A stretch of 64,000 nt of DNA. It comes from Argyresthia goedartella (taxonomy: Eukaryota > Arthropoda > Insecta > Lepidoptera > Argyresthiidae). Under the pieces are notes generated by a model, which had not been told where the DNA came from, searched no databases, and worked only from the letters and a program-made list of their open reading frames with translations. Shown in pieces: positions 10,720 to 21,862 of the stretch; position 1 is the stretch's first letter, and each line of letters opens with the position of its first letter. The stretch spans positions 27,368,715 to 27,432,714 of the forward strand of contig OX463829.1 of assembly GCA_949825045.1 (NCBI GenBank), written 5' to 3'. The translations under genes were made by a program, and so were the position numbers.

Positions 10720-11073
10720 ATATGCATATATCAACAAACGAAAATCTAAAATGTCTAAACTGTACACCCGTCAGCAAGAACACAAGAAACATAACAAAAT
10801 TTGTATTTTTCCTCTCAAATGTATGCTGTCGAGGCCTTGTGTGCACCTCCATGGGTACCAAACATGTTTCGGTCGCATATGTTAAAATTAGTGTCTGACT
10901 CGGCCGAAATCATCTAGGCAATGCCACCATGCCACCGGTTGTAAACGAAACTCGGTTTTCTCTGTCTCGGTCGTGGTCGCCATGCTATCGTCGAGACATC
11001 TCGGGCGCGATAGCGAAATTGACATGTTTCTTTCATGGCACTTTCTCGAGCGTGGCATGCTGAGCCTGCTGGA
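10720..11073 (-). repeat. Right long terminal inverted repeat
   Basis: Reverse-complement partner of 10031-10366, about 18 bp longer because of an insertion near the outer end. Confidence 0.85.
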
Positions 11074-12582
11074 CTAGCTAGTAATATGGTCAGACATTTT
11101 CAAAAACGTAACCATGGTTGTAGTCAATGTTTCACGTTTTATGGGGGTCATTTTCGACCCATTGGGAGATTATGGCTCTCAGTATAAACCACACCTAAAG
11201 CTAACTTCTCACGGCAGCTGTCAGGAAATCCTGTTATCTGTTTATACAGTACTCTGAGACAGGAAGATACTCTGTTTATACCGAACACAGGAATAGCAGC
11301 TGGCCCAAAGACCGATTGTGCCAGAAACTTTAAGGCGTTTGTATTTACTTTACTTTTGGCTCAAGGATTCGTATATTTTATTGCACATGAAAATTCATAG
11401 AAAATACATCTACAAAGGCAAGCTAATCACTAACAAGAGATTTCTTCCAGGAAACCCAAGATAAAAAGAATACATTTTATAGCAATGACTTTTAGACCAA
11501 GATTATGAAGTTAATGTAGATATCACTACCTAGAATGTCGTCATCAGCAGAAAGGAAAGAAAAATTCCGAACTTTCACTGTGAAGCAGATTATATCAGAA
11601 AAAAATACTATTCTAATCGGTCGGTAGGCCGCTCTTGGCAAAAATGTCCCTAAAAACCCCTATTTTAATTATGACTAAGTACATCTTTCTACTACACAAT
11701 GTAAGTATTTAGGGGCAATTTTTAACCGACTTAAAAAAGCGGGATTCTATATATTTTTAATGTCTCAAAAATATTTTTAAGCACCGGTTTGAAAGAAAAC
11801 ATATAAAGAAAGTTTGGTCCCATTTTTGGAAGATAAGAAATCAGTAGTATGGTTTCTACATAAAATAAACACAGAAATCCTATTACCAGGTAATCGAAAT
11901 TGCGTGTTATTGCATGTGACTTTTTGGTAGTGCTTAGGGTTACTGTCATGAGATTAATACTGAATATTGTCGTGTAATATGTGGGGAATTGATTGTCAGA
12001 CAGAAGACAAATTACTTAGTTTCGTTTTCGTGTCTACAGACGACAATTACGACAGAGGAAGAGATGGGCTTGAATAGACAGGTGTTTTTATTTTTTTTTA
12101 CTTGGTGAATAGTGATATAAAAACTCGAATAATCATACTTGAGATAATAAGAAAATTGTTTGTCTCTCTGTTTATTTTGGTCCATTGAACTCATTACAAG
12201 GCCGAGTATAATAAAAAACGAGCCCCAAATTTTATTCAGACATCGAATTATATTCAGCTTTGAAATGCATAAATGAAAGCTACATTATAGGTACAAATGC
12301 ACCTACCAACATTTTGCCAATAGGGAAAGGGCTTTGTAAAACCCACGATTGATGCATACCATCCGTCACCTAATGACAATAGAAGTCCCTTGAGTCAAAC
12401 GCTCATTAATTAGCGTGGAGGATAAAACAAGGATTCTTAAGTTGCGATTTTGGGTTCAATGGTATAAGAACTTAAAGGTACGACGGTGAAGGAAAAACAT
12501 GGTAAGGAAACCACAAATTATCTGATATGTCATATCTCATTTAAGAATATCCTAAGCTCTGTAAAAAACTGCGGCGTGATAC
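11074..12582. other. Unassigned stretch
   Basis: It contains the small dispersed repeat at 11375-11460. Open frames at 11731-11949 and 12012-12194 (minus) show no recognised motif. Nothing else is supported. Confidence 0.35.
11375..11460 (-). repeat. Small dispersed repeat, copy 1
   Basis: On the minus strand: tcctggaagaaatctcttg, then agcttgcctttgt, then gtgcaataaaat. The plus strand at 21760-21860 has gctggaagaaatctctctt, agctcgcctttg and gtgcaataat in the same order. It looks like the 3' end of a retroelement family; class not assigned. Confidence 0.5.
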
Positions 12583-12610
12583 CATCTATCTTCTATCTTC
12601 TATCTTCTAC
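12583..12610 (+). repeat. (CTATCTT)n microsatellite
   Basis: Three perfect heptamers in a row (ctatcttctatcttctatcttct), with a partial unit before them. Confidence 0.8.
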
Positions 12611-13255
12611 AAGTGGGTTGTAGCGCCTGCACCTGGCCCACTTGAGCGGGGCCTTTGTGCATGTCCCCTTCGCCTGCAGGCGTGATACCATTGTAAAATA
12701 TAAAATTCTGCCGTCAGTAGTATATTTTTAACCGTAAATAAAACACTCGTATCAATAAAAACCATATCTATTCCAAAGATAATGATGTTTTATAACTTAT
12801 CCAAGAAAATAATTTTTAAAAACAACGACGCAGTACAGACATTCGCTGTGGTTTACCTGGCCTTCGATATATGCTTACCTGTTTACCTCGGCTTTATGAC
12901 AATTGCATACCGATCCAGACCCCACTACTGTACGTACTAAGACTAGGGGTGCAACCGATACGATACTGATACCGATATATCGGCGATATTTCAGGTTGGC
13001 TGATATATCGGCATCGGCGTTAGTTATATGGTCGATGATACTTTACTTTTGATGATGATGATGATACAATGATACTTTACAAATTTTATATTTAAATAAC
13101 CTGTGTCTTGGGAGACAGTTTCTTCCCTTTATAAATAGTAACAATTTGTTTTTGTTGCAAAGTTTACAACTAAGATAATATCGAAACAGATTTAAATGAC
13201 ATAAAAAGAAGTAAAAAGAAGTACTTCCTTAGTTAAAAATAATAACCGATATATA
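12611..13255. other. Unassigned, with a repetitive patch
   Basis: At 12950-13070 there is a patch of self-similar sequence (ccgatacgatactgataccgatatatcggc) preceded by aggggtgcaaccg, reminiscent of hAT-type inverted-repeat ends, followed by a short gat microsatellite (13054-13065). No matching opposite end was found. Confidence 0.35.
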
Positions 13256-13257
13256 TT

Positions 13258-13890
13258 TATAAGAAAGGATTAGTTATTTTGATTGTAGGGTGCATGTAGA
13301 GTTTTATTGAGTATGCGCTGAGTGAGAGAGTGTTACTGTGTGTTTGTGTATGAACGTGCCTGAGGTGTTATGCTTGTTATTCTGAAATTGGTGTAAGCTT
13401 ATTAAAATAACATAGTTTGTAGAATCTAGGATTACGCTATGTTAAGTAACAGTTTTTCAGTATCATCATTGTGAGCCAATTTTTGGATTTGATTTTGATC
13501 TGATAGTTGCTTAGGTCTTTTATATTAATGGCTGAGTTTATTTTATTATAAGGACGTGGGGCAGTAGCATTAAATTGACTTTGGGAAAAAGCACTTTTTG
13601 TGGTTGGCACAGGGCATCTGAACAACCTCTTATTGTTGTGGAGGAGAGGTACCTGAAACCTGTGCTGGTATCTTACACACTTGTAAATTAAGGTTTGGCG
13701 TAGGCTTAATACTTTTGTTTTGCTGTGTACAAGTGCGGTTGGGAATCGGTAGGGAACAAATAGTATGACCTTTAGGACAGCACGTTGGGCACGCTCTGAT
13801 TCCAGCAGAATTGTTTTCGATGCACTACCCCAGGCACCTATACAGTATTCGATTATATAGTGGCATAAAGAATTATATGTATTGAAGAGT
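13258..13890 (-). pseudogene. LINE-I-type C-terminal fragment with 3' UTR
   Basis: On the minus strand the protein contains YCIGAWGSASKTILL, SERAQRAVLKVI and SKTKVLSLRQTLIYK. This parallels LINE-I at 58500-58700 (YCISVWGGANNTVLL, VERAQRSLLKVM, SENKILSVRRLYILK). Catalytic RT motifs are absent. The coding part is fused in frame to the end of an RTE copy at about 13890. UTR-like sequence continues to about 13258. Confidence 0.75.
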
Positions 13891-14740
13891 AAATCGTCAT
13901 GCTCAGCCCACATCAACCCACAGCTGGGCATAGGCCTCTTCTCTATAGCGCCAACCCCTACGGTCTGTGATATCCGCATCCGTTGAGATCCTGTCCACTT
14001 TAGTATATCGACGGACCATCGGGCAGGTGGTCTGCCCACTGGCCTTGTTGCTCCCCTTAGCCACCACTTCGTGACTGCTTTGGTCCACCGTCCGTCATCT
14101 CGTCTGGCCAAGTGTCGTGCCCATCTCCACCTCAGTCTCGTTATCCGCTTACCTACATCTTCGACCTTCGTCTTCCATCGATTTTCAACGTTTGGCACGC
14201 GGTCAACGAAGGAGATACCCACCACCTTGATTTTGTGTATAATTTGCTTAGTCAGCGTCCATGTTTCAGCTCCATAGGTGAGAGTAGGCAAGCCACATTG
14301 GTTATATATTAGTCTTAAGGCATTGTGGTAGTTTGTGGTACTTAAAGACTTCGTCTAGCTTCCCGATAGCAGCCCACCCCAAGCCGATGACTCTGATGAT
14401 CTCCTTCACCTGTGCATCGTGGTCAAAGGATAAACGATGTCCAAGATAGACATAATCGCTGACCATCTGTACGTTGTCGTTGCCAACAATTATGTTCGTT
14501 ACATTTAAAAAGCGATTCCTTATGATCTTGGTCATTGACATGTTCATCCTGAGACCGACTTTCAGGGATGCTTCATGCAATTCTGCGAGCATATGTTGGA
14601 GATCTGAGACGTATTCGGCGACGAAAATGAGATCATCCGCGAAGAGTAAATTAAGATCCGCATATTTTTTTAAGTTTTTAAAGACGTTTATACTTTTACG
14701 AATCCTTTTAGGTGTAGGCCCCACTACAACCTATAGTCAA
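13886..14740 (-). pseudogene. RTE-B RT C-terminal half (minus strand)
   Basis: On the minus strand it starts just before LLFADDLIFVAEYVSDLQHM (intact FADD box), then SDYVYLGHRLSFDHDAQVKE, TLTYGAETWTL, RWARHLARRDDGRW and ARWSVDILKW, ending SCGLMWAEHDD. It is 5' truncated at about 14740, losing the endonuclease and most RT fingers. A one-base frame change near 14295 separates two open pieces. It aligns with RTE-B at 7340-7700 and supplies the C-terminal part deleted there. Confidence 0.85.
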
Positions 14741-15285
14741 TTATTACACGTAGGTACCTCATGCTGAATGTTCTAGCCAAAGTGCCACACTTGCAGCTTT
14801 CTGTACGCGCTTTCAATCTGTTTCATGTGTTAGTATGTATGACTAGATTGAAGTCAGCCGGGTCTACCAGCTGCGGTTTTGCTAAAGCATAGATATTTAG
14901 TTTTAGACGTATTGAGAGACAATAAATTATCCTCTAGCTAGGCAGTCATAGCACTCAAGCTCGCCCGATTCTTCTGTACCGAAAGTACTTCTGTATTTGT
15001 ATGGAGATGGTGAAAAATGAAAACAATGATAATTCTCTCTATCATATTTTATTTATTTATGTCGGGTCATTGAATATACCCATAATACATATACAAAATT
15101 ATGTGGAACTCAAGATTTCAATATTACATTATAGAAGTGGCATAATAGCAAATTATTAGTGTCTAAATTATAAATAAAAACAGGAATAACAGTAAAATTA
15201 ATATGATACAAAGTGAACAGTATAAAAATGGTGCAGAAAAAAGATAATATAAAATAAAAGTAAGACTACACAGTGCAATTTATTA
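14741..15285. other. Unassigned AT-rich spacer
   Basis: Sequence between the RTE truncation point and the 5'-truncated LINE-C. No coding motif or repeat structure was recognised. Confidence 0.3.
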
Positions 15286-17298
15286 ATATCAGTGTTGGAA
15301 GTTAATAACAAAGCTTTGTTTAGTGATTGGGCGACAGTTGGAATTCATAGGAGCAGACGAAGATTATATGAACTCTATGAAGAGAAATCATATAACAAAA
15401 ATACGGCCTTTCTAGATTATGTTCGTAGTTATTCAAAAATGTTTAAACGCGTTTGTGCCGTAGCTAAATCTAATTTCATTAAAAACAAAATTGAATCTAG
15501 TAGCAATGTAATGAAAACGACTTGGCAAATTATAAACAGAGAGACTGGAAAGGCCAAAGCTACACATAATAACTTCAAGCTTAAGATAGATAATCAATTG
15601 CTAAGTACAGACCTAGAAGTAGCAAAAGCTTTCGAAAATTTCTTTACGGACATTCCAGTTTCAACAACCAAGTCTTTAAATTCATCTCCCGCTGCTGCTG
15701 AATCTATACTGAAACAAAACTTTGAGGAATGTAAAACAGATTTTAAATTTAGGAACGTAAATAATGAAGACATTGTAAAAGCGTTTAAATCCCTGGAAAT
15801 GAAAAAGACAGCTGACGCCCATGGTCTATCAGTAAAAATTATTAGTTCCATTGTAGATTGTATTGCACCTCACCTTTGTTGTATATTTAATCAATGTATA
15901 GATAATGGTGTGTTTCCTGACTTGATGAAACTAAGTGAAGTTATACCTTTATTCAAAGCTGGTAGTACATCAGACCCCACAAATTTTAGACCCATATTGA
16001 TACTACCAACGCGTAGCAAAATATTTGAAAAACTCATACTTAATCAATTGCAAAGTCATTTTTATCTCAATAATTTAATTCATATTGCTCAGTTTGGTTT
16101 CACAAAGGGTTGTTCAACAACCGATGCTGGTGTTGAACTAATCGACAATATTTTTGATGCCTGGGAAGACGCAATGGATGCAATAGGTGTCTTCTGCGAT
16201 CTATCCAAGGCTTTTGATTGCGTCCATCATGACACTCTTGTCAGGAAGTAACGCCATTATGGTGTCAAAGATCAGGCACTTGTCCTTCTGGAGTCATATC
16301 TAACAGATAGGGTTCAGATGGTCGATGTTAATGGGAAAAGATCACCTGGGTCTTCAATAAGTATGGGCGTACCGCAAGGTTCAATTCTTGGTCCTTTCTT
16401 GTTTTAAGTATATATTAATGATTTACCTTACCTTGTTAAAGCAAAACATGGGTTAGTATTGTTTGCCGATGATACTTCTTTGATATTTAAAGTTAAAAGA
16501 CAGCAATCAAATTATGACGAGGTAAACAATGCTATCTCTAGTATAGTGAACTGGTTTACTGTTAACAATTTATTACTTAATAAAAAGAAAACTAAATGTA
16601 TTAAATTCGTGTTACCCAATGTGAACCCGGTAACTACAGACATATTTATAAAAGGACAGAGATTGGACCTTGTGCAGTCGACTGTCTTTTTGGGCATTAA
16701 TTTAGACGCCAAACTACAATGGGATCCTCATATAAATAAATTGTCGAACAGACTGAGTTCGGCAGCGTTCGCAGTTAAAAAAATTAGAGCTCTTACCGAC
16801 GTAGACACCGCTAGACTAGTCTACTTTAGTTACTTTCATAGTCTAATGACCTATGGTATTTTATTGTGGGGTCACGCTGCGAATGCTAATAGTATATTTA
16901 TTCTGCAGAAACGGGCTGTTCGTGCAATTTATAGATTATGGCCTAGAGTGTCACTGATGGAAAAGTTTAAAGAAATCAATATTCTGACATTTGTGTCTCA
17001 ATATATCTATGACAATCTTGTGTATGTAAAAAGAAATATAACTAATTTTCAGAAGTACAGTGATATACACAATTTTAATACTAGAAATAAAGACAAGTTG
17101 GTTGCTTATGTAAGCCGACTACATAAAATTAGTAATTCTTTTAAAGGCAATTGTATACGCTATTACAATAAGGTCCCTACTGATATTAAAAACTTACCTT
17201 TAGACAAGTTTAAAATAATAATCAAACAGAAATTGTATAAAAAAGGTTACTATAGGATATCTGATTACTTAGAGGACAGATGTCCATGGGAATAGATT
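15286..17298 (+). pseudogene. LINE-C reverse transcriptase with two nonsense codons
   Basis: One continuous frame runs to the natural stop at 17293-17295 apart from two in-frame TAA codons, at about 16249 (VRK*RHYGV; LINE-C at 62360 has IRKLHHYGV) and 16407 (FLF*VYIND; the other copy has FLFLIYIND). Each fits a TTA-to-TAA change. RT blocks: PTNFRPILILPTRSKIFEKL, GVFCDLSKAFDCVHHDTL, GVPQGSILGPFLF, and VLFADDTSLIF with the FADD catalytic box. The C-terminal domain has RLVYFSYFHSLMTYGILLWG. The endonuclease is absent. A family member that works would reverse transcribe its RNA at a nicked target. Confidence 0.9.
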
Positions 17299-17392
17299 GT
17301 TTGAGTAACAGGCTGTTTCGATATATAATTAGCATTCATTTTGTAATTTGACAATATTTTATTTAAAAAAGGAAACGCAAAAGATGCGACGA

Positions 17393-17426
17393 CTGTGGAG
17401 TTTCTTCGGTGAGCTCTTCTCCACAG
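17393..17426 (+). other. 3' UTR hairpin of LINE-C
   Basis: ctgtggag (17393-17400) can pair with ctccacag (17419-17426). The same stem design occurs in the LINE-A 3' UTRs. It may be a recognition element for the RT; that is inference. Confidence 0.6.
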
Positions 17427-17535
17427 ATTCCGCCATTGTGTTAGTGAACTCACCCAAAAAAATGTAATGACGGATCTAAGTGATGTAACAACATCCTATG
17501 GAAATAAATGATTTTTGATTTTGATTTTGATTTGG

Positions 17536-18950
17536 AAAAATGGTCCGCTCGTGCTCTCCATAATAGCACTCAGAATCTCATTTTTTGAAGTACGCAGCCG
17601 CACCCAGAACGATGCGATCCTCAACCTGATTATTGTGTAGAAATCAGGGACCCTACCCTCCGCAAACATCGTCGATGCACTGCAGTATCTTGGCAGACAC
17701 ATAAGTATTCGGAATGCATCGTTGTACTGAACCCGCAATGTATTATAGACACGTTTGGTGTAAGCCAGAGAAGTACAACAAAATGAAGTACTACGAGTAA
17801 ATCTACGCGCGATCATGTTGCAGAAGACGGCCAGGATCCTGCGTTCCCGCTCGATGCCGACATCATCCCGCATGCCCCCTGTGAGGATGTGGCCAATGGG
17901 GGGACAGGAATGTACGGCCCAGTAATGCCCGGCCCCGGAATGCCCAGCCCCAGAATCGTGGGATTTGGGACGCCAATTCCGGGGCCGGACATTCCAAGCC
18001 GCGCATTACTGGTCTGTGCATTCCGAGGCTGTGCACTGCCCGTTCGACCCCGGAATGCCCGGCCCCCGAATTCTGGGTCGTCTCTCATTGGCTGGAAATA
18101 GTGGCTACTAATTGGTCGAACATTTTCGATTTAACTTAGACGAATCTAAGGCTATGGTCAGAGTAGTGAGGTTTTTTTGTAAGCAAGTTTAACATTCACT
18201 TGAAACATAGCATAACCTCAATATTATTCATATTTGGTTAGTTTAAAATAAAAACAAACTCAATTCTGCTATTTGTTAAAAAAAATAACACTGTGAAGAC
18301 TGAGTTCAAGTGCATTATATTTATTGAGTAAAATTTGGCTAGAGTAGGTTATTTTGGCTAAATTTCAAATAGGTTATAGGTTAGGTTGGAACTTAGAAGA
18401 AGCAGAAGTGTATGCAAATAAAAAATACATTTAATAGATTTTTAGAGATAGAGACACTATGAACACACCCTAATCTCTGATGTAGCAGTTGTCTATGGTA
18501 CTCGGGACGCCAATTCCGGGGTCGGGCATTCCGGGGTCGAAAACTGTTTTGTACGACCACGGAATGCTCGGCCCAGGAATGCCCGACCCCGCAATCGTGG
18601 GGTAACGGGACTCCAATTCCGGGGCCGGACATTCCTGGGCCGGAAAATACTGGGCCGGGCATTACACGGGCTCTGGCCAATGTATCTAAACTGCTCCACA
18701 ACTCCTCCAACAACAGATGAGGTATCTTCTCTTAGGGCCCTACCACGATCTGAACACCACCACCTCAGTCTTTTTCTTGTTGTATTTTAGTGCACGCATT
18801 CGCTCACACATGCAAAGTCGCTCAAGACCCTCAATCGAGAGACTGAGGAGCACCATGTCGTCTGCGTAACTCTGATTGTTAACACACACATTACGGATAT
18901 GACAGCCGCAACCGCAACCGCAACCGCTCAGTGCGTAGGCCCACGAGTGT
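17536..18950 (-). pseudogene. LINE-D reverse transcriptase 3' part, split by an insertion
   Basis: On the minus strand the upstream piece (18683-18950) has VNNQSYADDMVLLSLSIEGL (YADD catalytic box) and YNKKKTEVVVF. The downstream piece (17536-17889) has GMRDDVGIERERRILA, LRVQYNDAFRILMCLPRYCS and ASTMFAEGRVPDFYTI. Between them lies a 775-bp inverted-repeat element. The reading passes directly from FRYIG to HILTG if the insertion and one copy of its 9-bp duplication are ignored. An expanded ggttgc hexamer run just upstream of YADD encodes GCGCGCG. The N-terminal RT and endonuclease are missing. Clade not assigned. Confidence 0.8.
17899..18673. mobile_element. 775-bp GC-capped inverted-repeat element inserted in LINE-D
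   Basis: Both ends (17899-18080 and 18505-18673) consist of degenerate ggaatgcccggcccc units in opposite orientation; the middle 400 bp is AT-rich and non-coding. It is flanked by a perfect 9-bp direct repeat, tggccaatg, at 17890-17898 and 18674-18682. Nine-base duplications and long repeat-rich arms fit Mutator-like foldback elements; an 8-bp hAT duplication within the nine is an alternative. It encodes no transposase. Confidence 0.8.
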
Positions 18951-19670
18951 ATCATACCGGGTGGTCTAACTACAGTGATAAAATAAATTTTTATTTTATC
19001 TTTGTAGAATGTATTTTTTGTTTACCTCTCAAGGCCCGCTGTCATCTAGGCATGACATTTTCCCACTACAGGTTTTGCATTTTCAAATGACTTCAAAAAG
19101 CAGGTCTTCAAGTATGTTTGTTACGCGATTATTCTGTTAATTACGAAACGATTTTAATGAGTTGTGTTTTGATTGGTAGGTAATACTTCAGAGGTGGTCC
19201 CCTACACATTTAATCAAAATTCATTTAGCACTTTTTGAAAAAATCAACAAAGACAAAAAATATATACACAGATGACGTTTTGGTTTGTGATTCCGTGCAG
19301 CAAAAGTTTTGATGAGGACTTTTCATGTAAACAGACTTCATTCGCATCCCGACGGGGAGGAAAAAATAGGGCTTGAACTTGAAGTCGTTTTTTTTTTTAT
19401 TTTGGTTCAAAATCGCGATGCCTGATAACGGGACTTGGGGCTTGGACAGTTTTTTTTAATACATCGAGTGTTAGCTTAATTAAGGAAAAGTAAGTGTAAT
19501 GTAATGTAATGTACAATGAATTTTTCTTTGCTTTCTTCTTAAGGACTATGATCGTACTGTATGGGTACTGTAGTGCTACTAGCACCAAGGTAGTTCTCCT
19601 AGCACTAATGATGTAGTGCTTAATTGATAATTATAAATCATAACACTGGACTGGTTTGTTGTTGTTGTTT
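18951..19670. other. Unassigned spacer
   Basis: No coding motif. A short (taatg)n run lies near 19496-19512. Small open frames at 18899-19588 have no family signature. Confidence 0.3.
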
Positions 19671-19845
19671 TTATTTGATTTATCATGAATAGTTTATTTA
19701 CACTTTGTACAAAAGGGATCCACAACTGGCTCGATAGCCATTACTCTAATCCTCACTATAATTTAGCTCAGTCACTGGCCGAAGCCTACGGTGAAGTGTG
19801 TCACATTGACTTCTCACATCCCAGCCTCTTTCTTTTTAAAATACA
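19655..19845 (-). repeat. Probable retroelement 3' end (minus strand)
   Basis: On the minus strand, tgtacaaagtgtaaataaac is followed by an AT-rich end and a (CAA)n tail (aacaacaacaacaaa at about 19658-19670). This has the architecture of a LINE or SINE 3' terminus. No protein part is left. Confidence 0.4.
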
Positions 19846-21407
19846 AAATAAGTAACAGTGCCAAAGTGACACCCACTCTAAAGAGGCCCGTATACAATAT
19901 AATCGCCTAAACAAATATCGAACCTTACAGTACCTACCCTACTCGCCTTGCAGATCCACGAAACTGTATTTCAATTTTGGCGCAATGCCATGTCAGTGTG
20001 CTGGGGTAGTATTCTGTGAGTTCAAGTAAAAATATTGACAATATGCTCGCAAATCTTATGCTTCTGTCATCCCGTTTGGGAAAAGGCGTGATGCTGTGAT
20101 TTTAGGGAAATTGTGCCCACGTTTAACCAGATATTAAATACTGCATGTTGCGGCTACTGGGGGCTAATCTATCGCCGTAGCTCTAAAGATATGAAGGGTT
20201 TCTCACGATGTTTGCCATCACTGTTATTATTATTAGATTACAACCTCTGCACAATGTCTAGTGCTTTCCGTGCGGAATAATGCGTTTGTTGAGAGTCACG
20301 TGTGGACTTTGCGTGAGAGTGAGAGCGCCGCTGCTTGAGGCGCGGAGCTCTCTCTCTCACACGTATCTCTCACTCACGCAAACGTACTTTTCCACTTAAA
20401 CGAAAAGTACTATACCTACCTAAGATAAATTCTTGTTATAATTAGAACAAATGGTTCGCACCGGAATTCGTCCTGAGTGACAAGCGAGTGAATAACCATT
20501 GGACCACGGATAACCAACATTGCGTCACGCCTTTACCCATAAGGGGTGGCAGAGACACAATTGTGCCCGATTTTAGCCAGTTAATCAATACTCAAAGCTC
20601 AAAACTCAAAGCATTCATTGCAAGTAGGCAAAAATAATGCACTTTTACAAGTAAAACACTTAATTGTCATAAACGTGGAGAAAAATAGAAAATAAATAAA
20701 ACATGATCAACTAAACTTATGAGTAACTGATTATGGTTTGAGTTTGAAAAAGGAAATTTCCTTTTCAAGTGGTGATTCATGACTGAATTTCGCACTGGAA
20801 AAGGAAACTCCATTACTTCATTAACTCCATTTTGAGTGACAGCTGGCCTAACGCTGCATTTATGGAGATTGACGAAAGGAAGTAGCTATGGGTTACGTCT
20901 AAACATCGGCTTTTGCAAACATTATAACGTCACTGGAGCGTTCTAAAAATTGCTTCTCGATACAAGAATCGGTTAGGCGAACAAAAGCTCCAGAGAGCAA
21001 GCGCCGGTCGACGCAGATTACTTTTTAACGAGCTTTTAAGTCACGATTCCATTTAACACATATGATAGGAAAGCTTTGTGTACAGTTTAAAAGTATTGAT
21101 CTATACAGTCTTTGATGGGTGATTGAAATACGTCGTCACGTCAACTCGTGGGACGGGGTGGGAGCAAGTTGATTTTACCATATTGTACGTTCGAGAACAG
21201 ATACGTAAATATTCAAAAGAATGTTATCAAAGAAGAGAGTCAGTCGATTCGTAACAAAATGAAAATTTTTTTTAAAAGGGAATGTGTGGTTAATTTCGTG
21301 GTATTGATGTCTTTGCAATTTATAAGACTGTCACTTTGATTTGATCATTTATATGCTTTTAAATACCTACCTGCTTCGTTATTCTAAATCGGCTTAGTGA
21401 TATAATA
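19846..21407. other. Unassigned stretch with degenerate repeats
   Basis: aaaggcgtgatg near 20090 and gcgtcacgccttta near 20535 are inverted copies of a short block. aattgtgcccacgtttaacc (about 20110) and aattgtgcccgattttagcc (about 20560) are direct copies of another. These look like fragments of a dispersed repeat. A hairpin lies at 20308-20382. No gene is recognised. Confidence 0.4.
20308..20382. repeat. Imperfect inverted repeat
   Basis: tttgcgtgagagtgagag (20308-20325) pairs with ctctcactcacgcaaa (20367-20382) with a two-base bulge and a roughly 41-nt loop rich in ctctctctc. Confidence 0.6.
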
Positions 21408-21442
21408 TACTACTCGGGCGAGTTAAGTTGGCACCTGGCTCG
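21408..21442 (+). repeat. 35-bp inverted repeat, left copy
   Basis: It matches the reverse complement of 29757-29791 at 32 of 35 positions, including the exact 19-mer taagttggcacctggctcg; all three differences are transitions. Possible terminal inverted repeat or two ends of a dispersed repeat. Confidence 0.7.
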
Positions 21443-21744
21443 AATGACGTTTGTGCAAAGTACAGTGTGCAATCCGACTGTGGAACGTACTTCCCTGCAC
21501 TATTAGGGATAGTCCCTAAATTTTCACTTTTAAGAAAATATTTAAAGCGTATTGCCTTTCTCTTCCATAATACGTATCATATTTATGTAAGTGAGTATGA
21601 TTTTTTATAGTTTATATATGTGCATGCTATCTATTGTATTTTATATAGTTGAGACATATTTTATTTATATTTTATAAGTAATTTTCGTACGTATAATATA
21701 TACAGTTTTATTGCGCACTAGGACTGTCCTGTTACATAAACACT

Positions 21745-21862
21745 CCTGTCTTGCCTAGGTTTGCTGGAAGAAATCTCTCTTTAGAGATAAGCTCGCCTTT
21801 GCCTATAAAATGTACTGTAACTGTCTGATTATCTATATTTTCAGTGCAATAATGAATATGTG
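21745..21862 (+). repeat. Small dispersed repeat, copy 2
   Basis: Ordered blocks gctggaagaaatctctctt, agctcgcctttg and gtgcaataat correspond to the minus-strand sequence at 11375-11460. Resembles a retroelement 3' terminus. Confidence 0.5.

Larger units (their letters stand above)
10031..11073. mobile_element. Foldback-type element with about 340-bp terminal inverted repeats
   Basis: The left arm (10031-10366) and the reverse complement of the right arm (10720-11073) match through most of their length: caggct(t/c)agcatgccacg at the outer end, agcatggcgaccacgaccgag in the middle, and gggtgtacagtttagac and gattttcgtttgttgat at the inner end. Arms differ by scattered substitutions and indels. 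No transposase is present. The centre carries a SINE-like sequence. A target duplication could not be defined. Confidence 0.85.
15286..17535 (+). mobile_element. LINE-C copy, 5' truncated
   Basis: A CR1/Jockey-group LINE closely related to the longer copy at 60441-63775. It lacks the endonuclease (5' truncation at about 15286, typical of target-primed insertion). It ends with a UTR hairpin and a (TTTTGAT)n tail at 17508-17534, which abuts the minus-strand LINE-D. Confidence 0.85.

Noticed and set aside
12950..13070. hAT-type MITE
   Set aside because: One end resembles a hAT terminus, but no matching inverted end or 8-bp duplication was found.
20040..20620. MITE bounded by aaaggcgtgatg blocks
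   Set aside because: Both inverted and direct partial matches occur, so no consistent terminal repeats could be defined.
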